Below are positions 1-8,298 of a DNA stretch of 39,365 nucleotides, in pieces. Numbering within the stretch: position 1 is the first letter of the stretch; each line of letters begins with the position of its first letter. A model generated the notes under the pieces. That model was given only the letters and a program-made list of their open reading frames with translations, ran no database searches and was not told where the DNA came from. The stretch comes from an uncultured Calothrix sp. (GTDB lineage Bacteria > Cyanobacteriota > Cyanobacteriia > Cyanobacteriales > Nostocaceae): contig CALJJQ010000131.1 of NCBI GenBank assembly GCA_937973965.1, positions 1 through 39,365 of the forward strand, given 5' to 3'. A program made the translations under genes and the position numbers.

Positions 1-19
1 GAACTCAAGGGTGGGGGTG

Positions 20-85
20 AATGAAGGCGGTAGCCCTCACACACTGGATGACTACGCAGAGCATAGTCACCAGATAAATATGGGG
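20..85. repeat. Dispersed repeat copy, palindromic core
   Basis: The core around 42-72 (CACTGGATGACTACGCAGAG followed by a near-complementary arm ending CACCAG) matches the interior of the 161-bp insertion at 21769-21929, where the same positions read CACTGGGTGACCATGCAGAG. The two arms can pair as an imperfect hairpin with an AGA loop. The left end of this copy cannot be judged because the window starts here. Confidence 0.55.
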
Positions 86-249
86 TTTCTGGTTTTTGAA
101 TATAAAAAAAAGCACCTAATTCCTGACCTGCATCCCTAGGGGAAAATACTCTGGAAAAATAAATAAAATCCAATTGGTTTCCCATCAACGGGGCGATCGC
201 GATATCATTGGATGGATATTGTCTCATTGTTCTCAGTATCACCATCACC

Positions 250-2871
250 ATGACTGCTGCCTATTCTTCGTCTCAAACGGGTGCAAGTTCTGCCACTTCT
301 TCGATTACTGACCACCGTGCGGTGGATGTAAGTAAACTTAGTCAGATGTATCAGCATTATGTGGAGGTGAAGGAACAATACCCCCATGCGGTGCTGTTTT
401 ATCGGGTGGGTGATTTTTTTGAGTGTTATTTTGAGGATGCGGTGACGCTAGCTCAAGAATTGGAATTGGTGTTAACTAGCAAACAAGCTGGGGAACAGGG
501 TCGGGTGGCAATGTCGGGGGTTCCCCACCACGCTTGGGAACGTCACGCGACGGATTTGGTACAAAAAGGTTTTGCGGTGGTAATTTGTGACCAGGTGGAG
601 GATGCATCGGAAGCTGCGGGTCGCTTGGTACGTCGGGAGGTGACGCGAATTATTACACCGGGTACCTTATTGGAAGATGGGATGCTCAAAGCCAGTCGCA
701 ATAATTACTTGGCAGCTGTGGTAATTACGAGTGAACATTGGGGATTAGCCTATGCAGATATTTCCACGGGGGAATTTCTCACCTGTCAGGGTAGTAAGTT
801 AGAGCATTTAACCCAGGAGTTGATGCGGTTACAACCAGCAGAGGTGTTGTTTCCTGTGAATGCACCGGATTTGCGAACCTTGCTGCGTCCGGGGGAGTCT
901 TCACCCCATTTACCAGAATGTTTACCGAGAAGTTTTTGTTATTGTTTGCGATCGCAAATTCCCTTTTCCCAGGGAGAAGCTCGGAGTCGGTTGTTGGCAA
1001 AGTTTCGTCTCAAGTCTTTGGAGGGGTCGGGATGTGCTAATTTACCTTTGGCGGTGCGAGCTGCGGGTGGTTTGTTGGAATACCTGGAGGATACCCAAAA
1101 GAAGGGTTCTATCCCCCTGCAACCGTTGAAGACCTATACCCTGACGGATTTTTTAATTGTTGATAATCAAACCCGTCGCAACTTGGAAATTATGCAAACC
1201 GTCCGGGATGGAACCTACCACGGTTCTTTACTTTGGGCTTTAGACCGGACAAATACGGCTATGGGTGGTCGCGCTCTGCGACGCTGGTTGCTCCAACCTC
1301 TGTTAGATATTAAGGGAATTCGCGCTCGTCAAGATACCATTGCCGAATTAGTTGCCAATACGGGATTGAGACAGGATTTACGCAGCCTCTTGCGACAAAT
1401 CTACGATTTAGAACGGTTAACGGGACGCGCAGGGTCGGGAACGGCAAATGCACGGGATTTATATGCCCTCGCAGAATCTTTAGGCAAACTACCCGATTTA
1501 GCCCAATTGGTGGCTGCTGCTAAATCCCCCTTTCTCAAGGCTTTACAACAGGTTCCCCCCGAATTAGAAGTATTAGGAGCCAAAATTCGCGCTCATATCG
1601 TTGAATCCCCCCCCATCCACATTAAAGAAGGGGGAATCATCCGTGAAGGAGTCAACCCGATTTTAGATGAACGTAAATCCTTGGTCAAAGAAGACCAGGA
1701 ATGGGTTGCTAACCTCGAAGTCACAGAACGCGATCGCACTGGTATTCCCAATTTGAAGGTGGGTTTTAATAAAACCTTTGGTTACTATATCAGTCTCCCC
1801 CGCAGCAAAGCTGACCAAGCTCCTGACAACTACATCCGCAAACAAACCCTCACCAACGAAGAACGCTACATTACCCCCGAACTCAAGGAACGGGAAGCTC
1901 GTATCCTCAGCGCTCGTGATGATTTAAATAAACTGGAATATGAAATCTTTGTCGAACTGCGGGATGAGGTCGGCCATCATGCCGAAACAATTCGTAATGT
2001 CTCACGGGCAGTTGCTGCGGCTGATGTGCTGTGTGGATTTGCCGAACTCGCCGTGATGCAGGGTTACTGTCGTCCAGAAATGGTGGATGGACGGGAAATT
2101 CACATCGTCGATGGCAGACATCCAGTGGTGGAACAATCCCTCCCAGCCGGATTCTTTGTCCCCAATTCCACATATTTAGGGAGTAATATCGATAACGATG
2201 GACAACTGACCCTAGATTTTGCTCCGAACAACGGACACGGCGAACCCCAGATAAATCCTGACCTGATTATCCTCACCGGTCCCAACGCCAGTGGTAAAAG
2301 CTGCTACCTGCGGCAAGTCGGATTAATTCAACTCATGGCCCAAATCGGTAGCTTCGTTCCCGCCACATCAGCAAGATTAGGAATTTGCGATCGCATTTTC
2401 ACCCGTGTCGGTGCAGTTGATGATTTAGCCACTGGACAATCCACCTTTATGGTAGAAATGAATGAAACCGCAAATATACTTAACCATGCCACCAATAGAT
2501 CCTTAATTTTACTGGATGAAATTGGCCGGGGAACAGCAACTTTTGACGGACTTTCCATCGCTTGGGCAGTAGCAGAACACCTGGCAATGGAAATCAAAGG
2601 GCGGACAATTTTTGCCACCCACTACCACGAATTAAACGAATTAGCCGGAATTATACCCAATGTTGCTAATTACCAAGTCACAGTCAAGGAACTACCCGAC
2701 CAAATTATCTTTTTACACCAAGTCCAACCCGGAGGTGCGCAAAAATCCTACGGCATCGAAGCGGGAAGACTAGCAGGTTTACCCCCCAGAGTCATCCAAC
2801 GCGCCAAACAGGTGATGTCACAAATCGAACAACACAGTAAAATCGCCGTCGGGTTACAAAATTTGGAATAG
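250..2871 (+). CDS. mutS: DNA mismatch repair protein MutS
   Basis: Mismatch-recognition ATPase that binds base mismatches and small loops and recruits MutL. The 873 residues match the usual MutS1 length. The mismatch-contacting F-x-E motif lies at residues 56-58 in GDFFE. The C-terminal ATPase carries Walker A GPNASGKS at 677-684 and Walker B DEIGRG at 756-761, followed by GTATFDG. The core and clamp regions lie between. The frame is open from a TTG at 208, but the ATG at 250 is preferred because the extra 14 residues resemble no MutS N-terminus. Codons 2-20 form a Ser/Thr-rich leader before the conserved domain. A hairpin follows six bases after the stop. It is monocistronic as far as can be seen. 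Confidence 0.97.
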   Translation: MTAAYSSSQTGASSATSSITDHRAVDVSKLSQMYQHYVEVKEQYPHAVLFYRVGDFFECYFEDAVTLAQELELVLTSKQAGEQGRVAMSGVPHHAWERHATDLVQKGFAVVICDQVEDASEAAGRLVRREVTRIITPGTLLEDGMLKASRNNYLAAVVITSEHWGLAYADISTGEFLTCQGSKLEHLTQELMRLQPAEVLFPVNAPDLRTLLRPGESSPHLPECLPRSFCYCLRSQIPFSQGEARSRLLAKFRLKSLEGSGCANLPLAVRAAGGLLEYLEDTQKKGSIPLQPLKTYTLTDFLIVDNQTRRNLEIMQTVRDGTYHGSLLWALDRTNTAMGGRALRRWLLQPLLDIKGIRARQDTIAELVANTGLRQDLRSLLRQIYDLERLTGRAGSGTANARDLYALAESLGKLPDLAQLVAAAKSPFLKALQQVPPELEVLGAKIRAHIVESPPIHIKEGGIIREGVNPILDERKSLVKEDQEWVANLEVTERDRTGIPNLKVGFNKTFGYYISLPRSKADQAPDNYIRKQTLTNEERYITPELKEREARILSARDDLNKLEYEIFVELRDEVGHHAETIRNVSRAVAAADVLCGFAELAVMQGYCRPEMVDGREIHIVDGRHPVVEQSLPAGFFVPNSTYLGSNIDNDGQLTLDFAPNNGHGEPQINPDLIILTGPNASGKSCYLRQVGLIQLMAQIGSFVPATSARLGICDRIFTRVGAVDDLATGQSTFMVEMNETANILNHATNRSLILLDEIGRGTATFDGLSIAWAVAEHLAMEIKGRTIFATHYHELNELAGIIPNVANYQVTVKELPDQIIFLHQVQPGGAQKSYGIEAGRLAGLPPRVIQRAKQVMSQIEQHSKIAVGLQNLE

Positions 2872-2876
2872 GTTCA

Positions 2877-2907
2877 GAAATCGGGTTTCTCCAATAAACC
2901 CGATTTC
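2877..2907 (+). terminator. Hairpin downstream of mutS
   Basis: A perfect 12-bp inverted repeat (GAAATCGGGTTT and AAACCCGATTTC) with a 7-nt loop starts six bases after the mutS stop. It lacks a long U tract, so it may be a weak terminator or an mRNA-stabilising hairpin. The AAACCCGATTT motif is itself a common intergenic repeat in cyanobacteria. Confidence 0.6.
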
Positions 2908-2910
2908 TAT

Positions 2911-2934
2911 AGAGACGTAATATATTGCGTCTCT
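2911..2934. repeat. TAGAGACG-type palindrome
   Basis: AGAGACGTAATA pairs with TATTGCGTCTCT through a 12-bp stem with one T-G mismatch. It belongs to the same AGAGACG palindrome family seen at 4089-4119 and in the element at 5225-5362. Confidence 0.6.
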
Positions 2935-2966
2935 ACAATTTCAAATTCAAATTATTCAAATTGGTA

Positions 2967-3425
2967 TTACTTGCCAAACTCCTCTTGCAACAACTCATCG
3001 TGATTATCAGCAATCGTTGCCACAATGGTTATTAAACGAGAAACATCCCCAGCAGAAATATCCGTTAAAGTCCGTTTTCCTAACACCACCACCTGATTAT
3101 CAATAATCCCAAATCGAGCTTCCAGGGTGGTTGAACAATTCATGGACAATAGCTTACGCATCAAACCCAACTCATCGCTCACTGGTAACTTTAACACCGT
3201 AGACCAAACCGTTAAAGTATCCTCATCCGTAGTTCCAGTCAACTGGACAAAAACTTCCACGGTTCCGTACTTAAACTTCCACAGATAACCACCCCCTTCC
3301 GGATGGCTCACCATTGCACTATCATCCTGTTCCAGGGAATCAATCACATTTTCAATGACTTCCACATGATTGATACCGCTATTTTCGATGCCAAATTGCT
3401 CTAAATCAGCTTGGTAGCTTGCCAT
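2967..3425 (-). CDS. YbjN-like domain protein
   Basis: Conserved cyanobacterial protein with the YbjN-like fold, which resembles type III secretion chaperones; its molecular role in cyanobacteria is not established. The protein is acidic, soluble and about 152 residues. The pattern of a beta strand with GGGYLWKFKYGTVEVFV, then a helix around LMRKLLSMN, then alternating strands and a C-terminal helix fits this family. An upstream in-frame ATG at 3443 exists, but GGAGGAG on the minus strand (3435-3441) lies nine bases before the ATG at 3425, so the start MASYQ is preferred. No partner gene is adjacent: mutS is convergent, and the next minus-strand gene is 264 bases upstream. Confidence 0.75.
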   Translation of the reverse strand: MASYQADLEQFGIENSGINHVEVIENVIDSLEQDDSAMVSHPEGGGYLWKFKYGTVEVFVQLTGTTDEDTLTVWSTVLKLPVSDELGLMRKLLSMNCSTTLEARFGIIDNQVVVLGKRTLTDISAGDVSRLITIVATIADNHDELLQEEFGK

Positions 3426-3434
3426 ACCAGTATG

Positions 3435-3441
3435 CTCCTCC
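3435..3441 (-). promoter_or_regulatory. Shine-Dalgarno site deciding the YbjN start
   Basis: GGAGGAG on the minus strand, nine bases from the ATG at 3425. It lies inside the longer reading frame that begins at 3443, which argues against that longer start. Confidence 0.7.
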
Positions 3442-3626
3442 ATCTAACTAAATACTTACCGTTCCTATCCCCTATAGTTATAGCGCAGTCATTGAATGAG
3501 GTAGTTAGATTGGACAGAAGATTTGAGAGGTAAAAGACAATCGATGGCAGTTCTGTCTCCACCATCCGTTATTTAGGGATGGGGAATTTCACAAAAAAAC
3601 TTCCAAAATCATTAATTATTATTATG

Positions 3627-3669
3627 GTGTATTATTGTGGTGCGGGCATCCAGCCCGCTCATAATACAC
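3627..3669. repeat. Nested palindrome GTGTATTAT/GCGGGC
   Basis: An outer arm GTGTATTAT (3627-3635) pairs with ATAATACAC (3661-3669), and an inner arm GCGGGC (3642-3647) pairs with GCCCGC (3653-3658). It lies just downstream of the minus-strand secreted-protein gene and could act as its 3' hairpin. The inner GC-rich hairpin resembles a common cyanobacterial intergenic repeat. Confidence 0.65.
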
Positions 3670-3689
3670 AAAAACGACCTTAGCAATAA

Positions 3690-4043
3690 TTATTTTTCCA
3701 AAGTAAAATTATTAGGCACTCCATTATTCAAATTACCATTTTGTTGCAGTCTAAAAGCTTCTGCTTGCCGAGCGCGAAAGGCTGAAACCGCATCGGTAAT
3801 GCTTTCTCCTGGTTGGAAGTTTTCGTTGAGATTCCCCAGGGTAGCATTATGTAGAAGTTGGAACATACTAAAGTTATTTTGTTCTACTCCCTGGGAAAAG
3901 GGGTCCTTTGGGTTAGGGGATTCGTAATTTTGGAGGTTGATTGATTGTTGTGCAAGGGTTGTCTGGGGTGTAGCAATAATTGCCACGCTCAAACCAGCAC
4001 TCACAAGGGCAATTTTTGCGAATAGAGATGTTGGGATACGCAT
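3690..4043 (-). CDS. Small secreted hypothetical protein
   Basis: A 117-residue protein with a clear Sec signal peptide. Residues 1-10 are basic then neutral, residues 11-25 form a hydrophobic stretch, and a likely cleavage site follows TTLAQ near residue 32. The mature part is Gln- and Asn-rich with no cysteine and no recognised domain. The segment from about residue 62 to 97 looks helical (FSMFQLLHNATLG, AFRARQAEAFRLQQNG). A good Shine-Dalgarno site (GAGGAG, nine bases upstream) supports the start. I recognise it only as a conserved cyanobacterial periplasmic-type protein; function is unknown. It lies downstream of the ABC permease on the same strand, separated by a perfect palindrome. Confidence 0.75.
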   Translation of the reverse strand: MRIPTSLFAKIALVSAGLSVAIIATPQTTLAQQSINLQNYESPNPKDPFSQGVEQNNFSMFQLLHNATLGNLNENFQPGESITDAVSAFRARQAEAFRLQQNGNLNNGVPNNFTLEK

Positions 4044-4088
4044 TGTTTTTGACTCCTCAAATTTTTATACCTGTTGTTTTGATTCTAT

Positions 4089-4119
4089 TGTAGAGACGAC
4101 CCGACGGGTCGTCTCTACA
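4089..4119. repeat. Perfect 31-nt palindrome
   Basis: TGTAGAGACGACCCG and its exact complement flank a single central A. The stem is 15 bp without mismatch. It lies between the ABC permease (stop at 4134) and the start of the secreted-protein gene (4043), both on the minus strand, so it may terminate the permease transcript or separate the two units. It is the best-preserved member of the TAGAGACG family in the window. Confidence 0.8.
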
Positions 4120-4133
4120 TTTCGATCCATGTT

Positions 4134-5024
4134 TCAGGAAAGGGTACGACGTAGACGGGGTTGAATTACCAATAGGGCAATGAATGCAAATCCAAATAGG
4201 ACGAGCAAAGCACTACCAAAGGTGACATCACCCCAAAAAGCGTGCATGACAACACTGTTTAATCCCCAAGTTTGATGGGTATAGAGGTAACGAATGGGTT
4301 CAATTGCGTAACTCAAAGGATTGAGGGTCGCAATTACTTGTAACCAGGTTGGCATAAATGCTAGCGGTGCGAGGGCTGTACTGGCAAAAAGTAAGGGCAG
4401 GTTTGTGACAAAAATAACAGCAATTAATTCAATATGTCCGGGTAGGGCAAAAGCTAAACCCAGACTCAAAGCTGTTACACCCAAAGCTAGTAAAAAAACA
4501 ATTAGGGCGATCGCGCCTAATCCCACTACATCCGGTAAACCCGCACCAAGAAGGGCAGCAGCAGCAACAATTACCGCCGCTTGTAATAAACTCTGACTAA
4601 TAATAAAAATTGCTGAGGCAAAAACAATCGAAAAACGGGATGCTAGGGGAGCCACTAACAAGCGATTCAAAAAGCCGAATTCCCGGTCAAACATGACTGG
4701 TAAACCCGCATTTAATGCTCCCCCAAAGGCAGTAAAAACGATTACCCCTGCACTGAGAAATTGCCCGTAGTTACTTGTTTCTCCGAAGATGCCTTTGGGT
4801 GCATTTTGGAACAAAGCTCCAAATAACACTAACCACATCACGGGTTGAACAATACCTGCGAGCAATGTAGAAGGACGACGTTGCAGTTGAATAAATAGAC
4901 GACGGGTCAGCGCTAAGGTTTCTTGGACAATTTCGCTAACCCAACTGGAGGGAACATCAGCATAGAGTTGCGGTGATGCAACTTGCTCCCAATTAATTTC
5001 CGGTTTGCTACGAAGGACAGTCAT
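4134..5024 (-). CDS. ABC-2 type transporter permease
   Basis: Membrane subunit of an ABC exporter, 296 residues. A cytoplasmic N-terminus of about 55 residues contains a basic amphipathic segment (TRRLFIQLQRRPSTLL) typical of DrrB/ABC-2 permeases. About six hydrophobic segments follow, at approximately 56-75, 90-110, 135-160, 170-195, 205-230 and 268-288. The stretch NPLSYAIEPIRYLY near the C-terminus is characteristic of ABC-2 permeases. The likely partner is the DrrA-like ATPase at 5381-6400 on the same strand. The two genes are separated by about 356 bases that hold two inserted elements, so the operon may have been split recently. The substrate is unknown; family members move drugs, lipids or polysaccharides. 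Confidence 0.88.
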   Translation of the reverse strand: MTVLRSKPEINWEQVASPQLYADVPSSWVSEIVQETLALTRRLFIQLQRRPSTLLAGIVQPVMWLVLFGALFQNAPKGIFGETSNYGQFLSAGVIVFTAFGGALNAGLPVMFDREFGFLNRLLVAPLASRFSIVFASAIFIISQSLLQAAVIVAAAALLGAGLPDVVGLGAIALIVFLLALGVTALSLGLAFALPGHIELIAVIFVTNLPLLFASTALAPLAFMPTWLQVIATLNPLSYAIEPIRYLYTHQTWGLNSVVMHAFWGDVTFGSALLVLFGFAFIALLVIQPRLRRTLS

Positions 5025-5100
5025 TTTGATTTTGGGTTTTGGATTTTGGATTGGGAATTTAGAAGATGGAATAATTAAGAATACTAAAATACTCAGATTA

Positions 5101-5212
5101 AGTAAGTCGGTGAGAAAAACCGTACTAAGTCAAGAAAAGTAGAGCTTTCGTATTTGGCTTGTAGTTGCGCTTGAGCGCGAACAAGCGATAATTTTATTTA
5201 CACCGACTTACT
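5101..5212. mobile_element. 112-bp MITE-like element, GATTA duplication
   Basis: Perfect 12-bp terminal inverted repeats, AGTAAGTCGGTG at 5101-5112 and CACCGACTTACT at 5201-5212, are flanked by direct GATTA repeats (5096-5100 and 5213-5217). There is no coding capacity. The interior contains a further imperfect palindrome centred near 5172 (TTGCGC-TTGA-GCGCGAA). This fits a non-autonomous transposon with a 5-bp target duplication. Related ends occur at 11237 and at 24081-24206. Confidence 0.8.
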
Positions 5213-5224
5213 GATTAAATTTCC

Positions 5225-5362
5225 AGGGTTGCTGATTTGATGTCTGAAATTGATTTGTTGGATATGTAAAACTCTTATAGAGAGGCGATGTAGCCTCTTT
5301 CAGAGGAGCTGAACGCTAACGCGTCTCTACAATTTTTGTGCATATCTGGATTCAGCAACGCC
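5225..5362. mobile_element. 138-bp MITE-like element, 8-bp duplication
   Basis: The ends are AGGGTTGCTGA (5225-5235) and TCAGCAACGCC (5352-5362), inverted repeats matching at 9 of 11 positions. They are flanked by identical 8-bp direct repeats AAATTTCC (5217-5224 and 5363-5370). Inside lies a second inverted pair TAGAGA (5278-5283) / TCTCTA (5324-5329). The GTTGCTGA end is seen alone elsewhere in the window, for example near 16217. It abuts the element at 5101-5212, and the two target duplications share base 5217. Confidence 0.75.
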
Positions 5363-5380
5363 AAATTTCCTCTCCCCCTG

Positions 5381-6400
5381 CTACTTCATACTGGCTTTTT
5401 TCTCAGCTTTGATGTCTCTGCTGCTGACTGCGGCTAGTTCGGCATCTAGGAGGGTGCGTCCAGTGGCTGCGAGGTAAACATCATCTAGGCTAGGACGGGA
5501 TTGGGCAATACCGAACATGGGTAATCCGGCCATGTTTAAAGCATTTTGGATGGTGGCGATCGCATTATTTTCATTCGCGACCACTAAATTTAAGGAATTA
5601 CCTTGAGCATTGTTAATAATTACTTCTTTGACAAAAGGTAATTTTTCGAGTAATTCTTTTGCCTGTGCGGCTTCTGGGTCAGGTGAGAATTCCCGAATCC
5701 GCAAAGTAATGCGATCGCCTCCCACCTGGTCTTTGAGTTGGGAAGGGGTTCCCTGGGCAATCACTACCCCTCGGTCGATAATGGCAACCCGATCCGCTAA
5801 TGCGTCTATTTCTTCCAAATAGTGGCTAGTAATGACGACGGTGGTTCCAGCTTCGCGCAATTTACGTAAAAACTCCCAGACAATAAATCTGCTTTCGATA
5901 TCTAAACCAACCGTAGGTTCGTCTAAAACTAACACGTCGGGTGCATGTAATAATCCAGCTGCTAAATCTAAGCGTTTGCGTAAACCTCCGGAATAGGTTC
6001 CGGTTTTTTGGTCTGCGTACTCTTGTAAATCAAGTAAATCTAAAACTGTATTAATCCGCGCTTTGGTGACAGATGGGGGTAAATGATACAAAGCTGCTTG
6101 AAGTTGCAGCAATTCTCGACCTGTCAAAATTTTATCTAGGGCAACCTCCTGGGCTACGTAACCCAAGCGTTTACGAGCTGCACGGGGGTTTTCTAGCACC
6201 GAAACGCCGGAAACCTCTATTTTTCCAGCATCAGGGGTAGTCAGTGTACACAACGCTCGCAGGGTAGTTGTTTTTCCCGCACCGTTTGGACCAAGCAAAC
6301 CAAAAATTTCCCCTGGTTCTACTTGAAACGAAACGTCTTTTACGGCTTCAACCGCCCCATAGCGCTTTTTTAGATTCTGGATCGAAACTGCGGGAGCCAT
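5381..6400 (-). CDS. ABC transporter ATP-binding protein, DrrA family
   Basis: Energy-coupling subunit of an ABC exporter, 339 residues. Walker A GPNGAGKT is at 37-44, the Q-loop glutamine at 84, the signature YSGGLRKR at about 136-143, Walker B VLVLDEPT at 156-163 and the switch histidine at 193. The C-terminal extension from about residue 215 to 320 contains the PSLDDVYLAATG motif near 303-314, as in daunorubicin-resistance-type (DrrA) and CcmA-like ATPases. It most likely pairs with the permease at 4134-5024. The last residues (SSRDIKAEKKASMK) are a basic tail of unknown role. The element at 5225-5362 ends 18 bases after this gene's stop and could affect co-transcription. Confidence 0.9.
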   Translation of the reverse strand: MAPAVSIQNLKKRYGAVEAVKDVSFQVEPGEIFGLLGPNGAGKTTTLRALCTLTTPDAGKIEVSGVSVLENPRAARKRLGYVAQEVALDKILTGRELLQLQAALYHLPPSVTKARINTVLDLLDLQEYADQKTGTYSGGLRKRLDLAAGLLHAPDVLVLDEPTVGLDIESRFIVWEFLRKLREAGTTVVITSHYLEEIDALADRVAIIDRGVVIAQGTPSQLKDQVGGDRITLRIREFSPDPEAAQAKELLEKLPFVKEVIINNAQGNSLNLVVANENNAIATIQNALNMAGLPMFGIAQSRPSLDDVYLAATGRTLLDAELAAVSSRDIKAEKKASMK

Positions 6401-6639
6401 TGATCAGATTCCTAACTATACAAATCTCAACACTCTTAATCCTATCTTAGCGATGATACTGCGATTGGAGTTGCCTGATTTGATCAATCCCTAAATCCGA
6501 TACAATAATCATAATTCCGGATTTCTCACAAACTCCTCAAACTTTCAGTCAGTCGGGAGTGGGGAGTAGGGAGTAGCAGGAAAATCAGCCCACTACTCAA
6601 GGCTTATCACTCCCTTGTGAGGAATGCAGGATAATCAGC

Positions 6640-6671
6640 AGCTTTCGACCTTAAGAGCTTTCGACCTTAAG
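6640..6671 (+). repeat. Exact 16-bp tandem duplication
   Basis: AGCTTTCGACCTTAAG occurs twice without a gap (6640-6655 and 6656-6671). It lies in the leader of the epimerase gene, nine bases before its Shine-Dalgarno site. It looks like a recent slippage duplication, since the copies are identical. Confidence 0.9.
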
Positions 6672-6680
6672 CGGGTTTGT

Positions 6681-6690
6681 GGAGGGAGGA
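6681..6690 (+). promoter_or_regulatory. Strong Shine-Dalgarno site
   Basis: GGAGGGAGGA five bases before the ATG at 6696. It fixes the start of the epimerase gene and rules out the in-frame ATG at 6624, which would add 24 unrelated residues. Confidence 0.75.
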
Positions 6691-6695
6691 TTTTG

Positions 6696-7616
6696 ATGAA
6701 AGTAGCCATTACTGGTGCAACTGGCTTTGTGGGCAGCAATTTAGTAAAACGTTTATATGACCAGGGAACCCAAGTATTTGTATTAACTCGCAATGCTGTC
6801 AAGGCAGAAAAGGTTTTTCCCGCTTCTGCATTCCCTAATTTAGAAATTTTTGCTGCTCCATCCGCGAATCAGGCTGAATGGGGAAGGGTTTTGAGTCAAT
6901 GTGATGGGGTGGTAAACTTGGCTGGGGAACCGATTGGGGAAGGACGTTGGACTCCAGCTCGTAAGCAGGAAATTCTTAATAGTCGCAAACTGACAACGGC
7001 AAACTTAGTGAGTGCGATCGCCCAAGCAAACCCGAAACCACAAGTCCTAGTAAATGCGTCAGCTATCGGTTTTTATGGTACCAGCGAAACTGCCTCTTTT
7101 GACGAAACTAGTGCCAGTGGCAACGATTTTTTGGCAGAGGTTTGTCGAGCTTGGGAAGCAGAAGCTGAAAAGGTGAAAGATGCTGGAGTCAGACTGGTGA
7201 TTCTCCGTCTGGGAATCGTTTTAGGGGATGGAGGTGCTTTAGCAAAAATGGTGACTCCCTTTAAATTATTTGCTGGTGGTCCTATCGGTAGTGGGAAACA
7301 GTGGTTTTCTTGGATTCACATTGATGATGTGGTCAGCTTAATTATTCAAGCCCTCAATGATAGTCAGATGACAGGAGTATATAATGCCACTGCTCCCCAA
7401 CCTGTACGGATGCATGAATTATGTCAAAATCTGGGTAAAGTGCTTCATCGCCCCTCCTGGCTTCCCGTTCCCTCCTTGGCCATTGAAGCCCTATTAGGTG
7501 ATGGGGCAATAGTAGTGTTAGAAGGGCAACAGGTCTTACCGAAACGTACCCAGGAATCCGGGTTTAATTTCAAGTTTGAAAATATTCAACCAGCCCTAAA
7601 GGATATTTTCGGGTAA
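6696..7616 (+). CDS. TIGR01777-type NAD-dependent epimerase/dehydratase
   Basis: Extended short-chain dehydrogenase-like protein of 306 residues. The N-terminus MKVAITGATGFVG contains the glycine-rich dinucleotide-binding motif TGATGFVG (residues 6-13). VNASAIGFYG holds the region that normally carries the catalytic Tyr. EVCRAWEAEA and VILRLGIVLGDGGALAKM are typical of the family often named YfcH or, in cyanobacteria, a SulA-like cell-division inhibitor homologue. The C-terminal DUF1731-like segment (LPVPSLAIEALLGDGA, then ESGFNFKF) is present and complete. The substrate is unknown. The stop codon (7614-7616) is immediately next to the stop of the convergent gene, with no base between. Confidence 0.9.
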   Translation: MKVAITGATGFVGSNLVKRLYDQGTQVFVLTRNAVKAEKVFPASAFPNLEIFAAPSANQAEWGRVLSQCDGVVNLAGEPIGEGRWTPARKQEILNSRKLTTANLVSAIAQANPKPQVLVNASAIGFYGTSETASFDETSASGNDFLAEVCRAWEAEAEKVKDAGVRLVILRLGIVLGDGGALAKMVTPFKLFAGGPIGSGKQWFSWIHIDDVVSLIIQALNDSQMTGVYNATAPQPVRMHELCQNLGKVLHRPSWLPVPSLAIEALLGDGAIVVLEGQQVLPKRTQESGFNFKFENIQPALKDIFG

Positions 7617-7928
7617 TTAATTATTCTCCGATACCCTTTCTTCTGCATTCCCAATCGGAGTAGAGACGACCTGATGGTTCGTTTCCGCTTTCGGAGCAAA
7701 TTTCCGATTTAACCAACTTAATCCACCGGAAACCAGCGCACCAGCCATCAAAATACCAATAGCTGGGTTAAATACAGGTTGCCAAAGTTGATGCCATAAA
7801 TCAAAGCCGAGATTTATCCCTGAAGCTTTGCCGATAGCTGCGATCGCAAACCAAGCAAACCCCAAAAATACCAGAAAAACATCGGCTACTAAAATCAAGT
7901 TTAGGAGGTTTAAAAATTTTTCTTTCAT
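7617..7928 (-). CDS. Small two-helix membrane protein
   Basis: A 103-residue hypothetical protein with two predicted membrane segments, about residues 8-33 (LNLILVADVFLVFLGFAWFA) and 53-73 (NPAIGILMAGALVSGGLSWL). A charged polar tail of about 30 residues follows (KFAPKAETNHQ). I recognise no catalytic motif; it resembles conserved small cyanobacterial membrane proteins of unknown function. It converges tail-to-tail with the epimerase gene with zero spacing, so any terminator for either gene must lie inside the other. Just upstream of its start (7931-7970) is a copy of the ACAGGAGACAG repeat, so its promoter region has been invaded or is made of repeat. Confidence 0.7.
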   Translation of the reverse strand: MKEKFLNLLNLILVADVFLVFLGFAWFAIAAIGKASGINLGFDLWHQLWQPVFNPAIGILMAGALVSGGLSWLNRKFAPKAETNHQVVSTPIGNAEERVSENN

Positions 7929-7930
7929 AA

Positions 7931-7970
7931 CACAGGAGACAGAATACAGGAGACAAGATACAGGAGCAGG
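7931..7970. repeat. ACAGGAGACAG-type tandem short repeat
   Basis: Three ACAGGAG cores with a period of about 13-14 bases (ACAGGAGACAGAAT, ACAGGAGACAAGAT, ACAGGAG). Related copies occur at 9341-9360 and 22207-22234 (both inverted) and at 37325-37350. Confidence 0.75.
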
Positions 7971-8024
7971 GTAGAGATAGGATATGAATACATCTCTAAT
8001 TAGGGCTTACTGAAAAATAGTGAA

Positions 8025-8240
8025 GACGCGATATATCGCGTCTGTATATCCTGTCAGCTTTGGATGGTATTTTATTCGCAAAAAGTGCTTTCCAAATAGG
8101 CATACAGAGCGAAAAAACCTTGTATCAGTAATTTTTAGGAGCCAATAAAAAGTGGAATGTTTGGGTTAAAACTATTTCCCTACTCCCTACCCTCACGCTT
8201 CAGACTTTGTACGCAGACCCTAATTATTTTTTAGTCAGAT
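8025..8240. repeat. Dispersed degenerate repeat, copy 1
   Basis: The first half (8025-8120) aligns with 22021-22115 through the shared core GCTTTCCAAATAGGC, preceded by TTTTAxTCGCAAAAA. The second half (about 8145-8240) aligns with 35985-36075 through AAAGTGGAAT, GGGTTAAAA, CCCTACCCTCA and AGACCCTA. No intact reading frame spans it. It accounts for the gap of about 370 bases between the small membrane protein and the TPR protein. ACGCGATATATCGCGT at 8026-8041 is a perfect palindrome. Confidence 0.7.
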
Positions 8241-8298
8241 GAATCATTCCCTTTTCCCTTCCACACCCCAACTCCCTATTCCCCACTCCCGATTTTCA

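Noticed and set aside
205-387. 60-codon minus-strand frame overlapping the mutS start
   Set aside because: It is a shadow of the mutS coding strand, with low complexity and no Shine-Dalgarno site.
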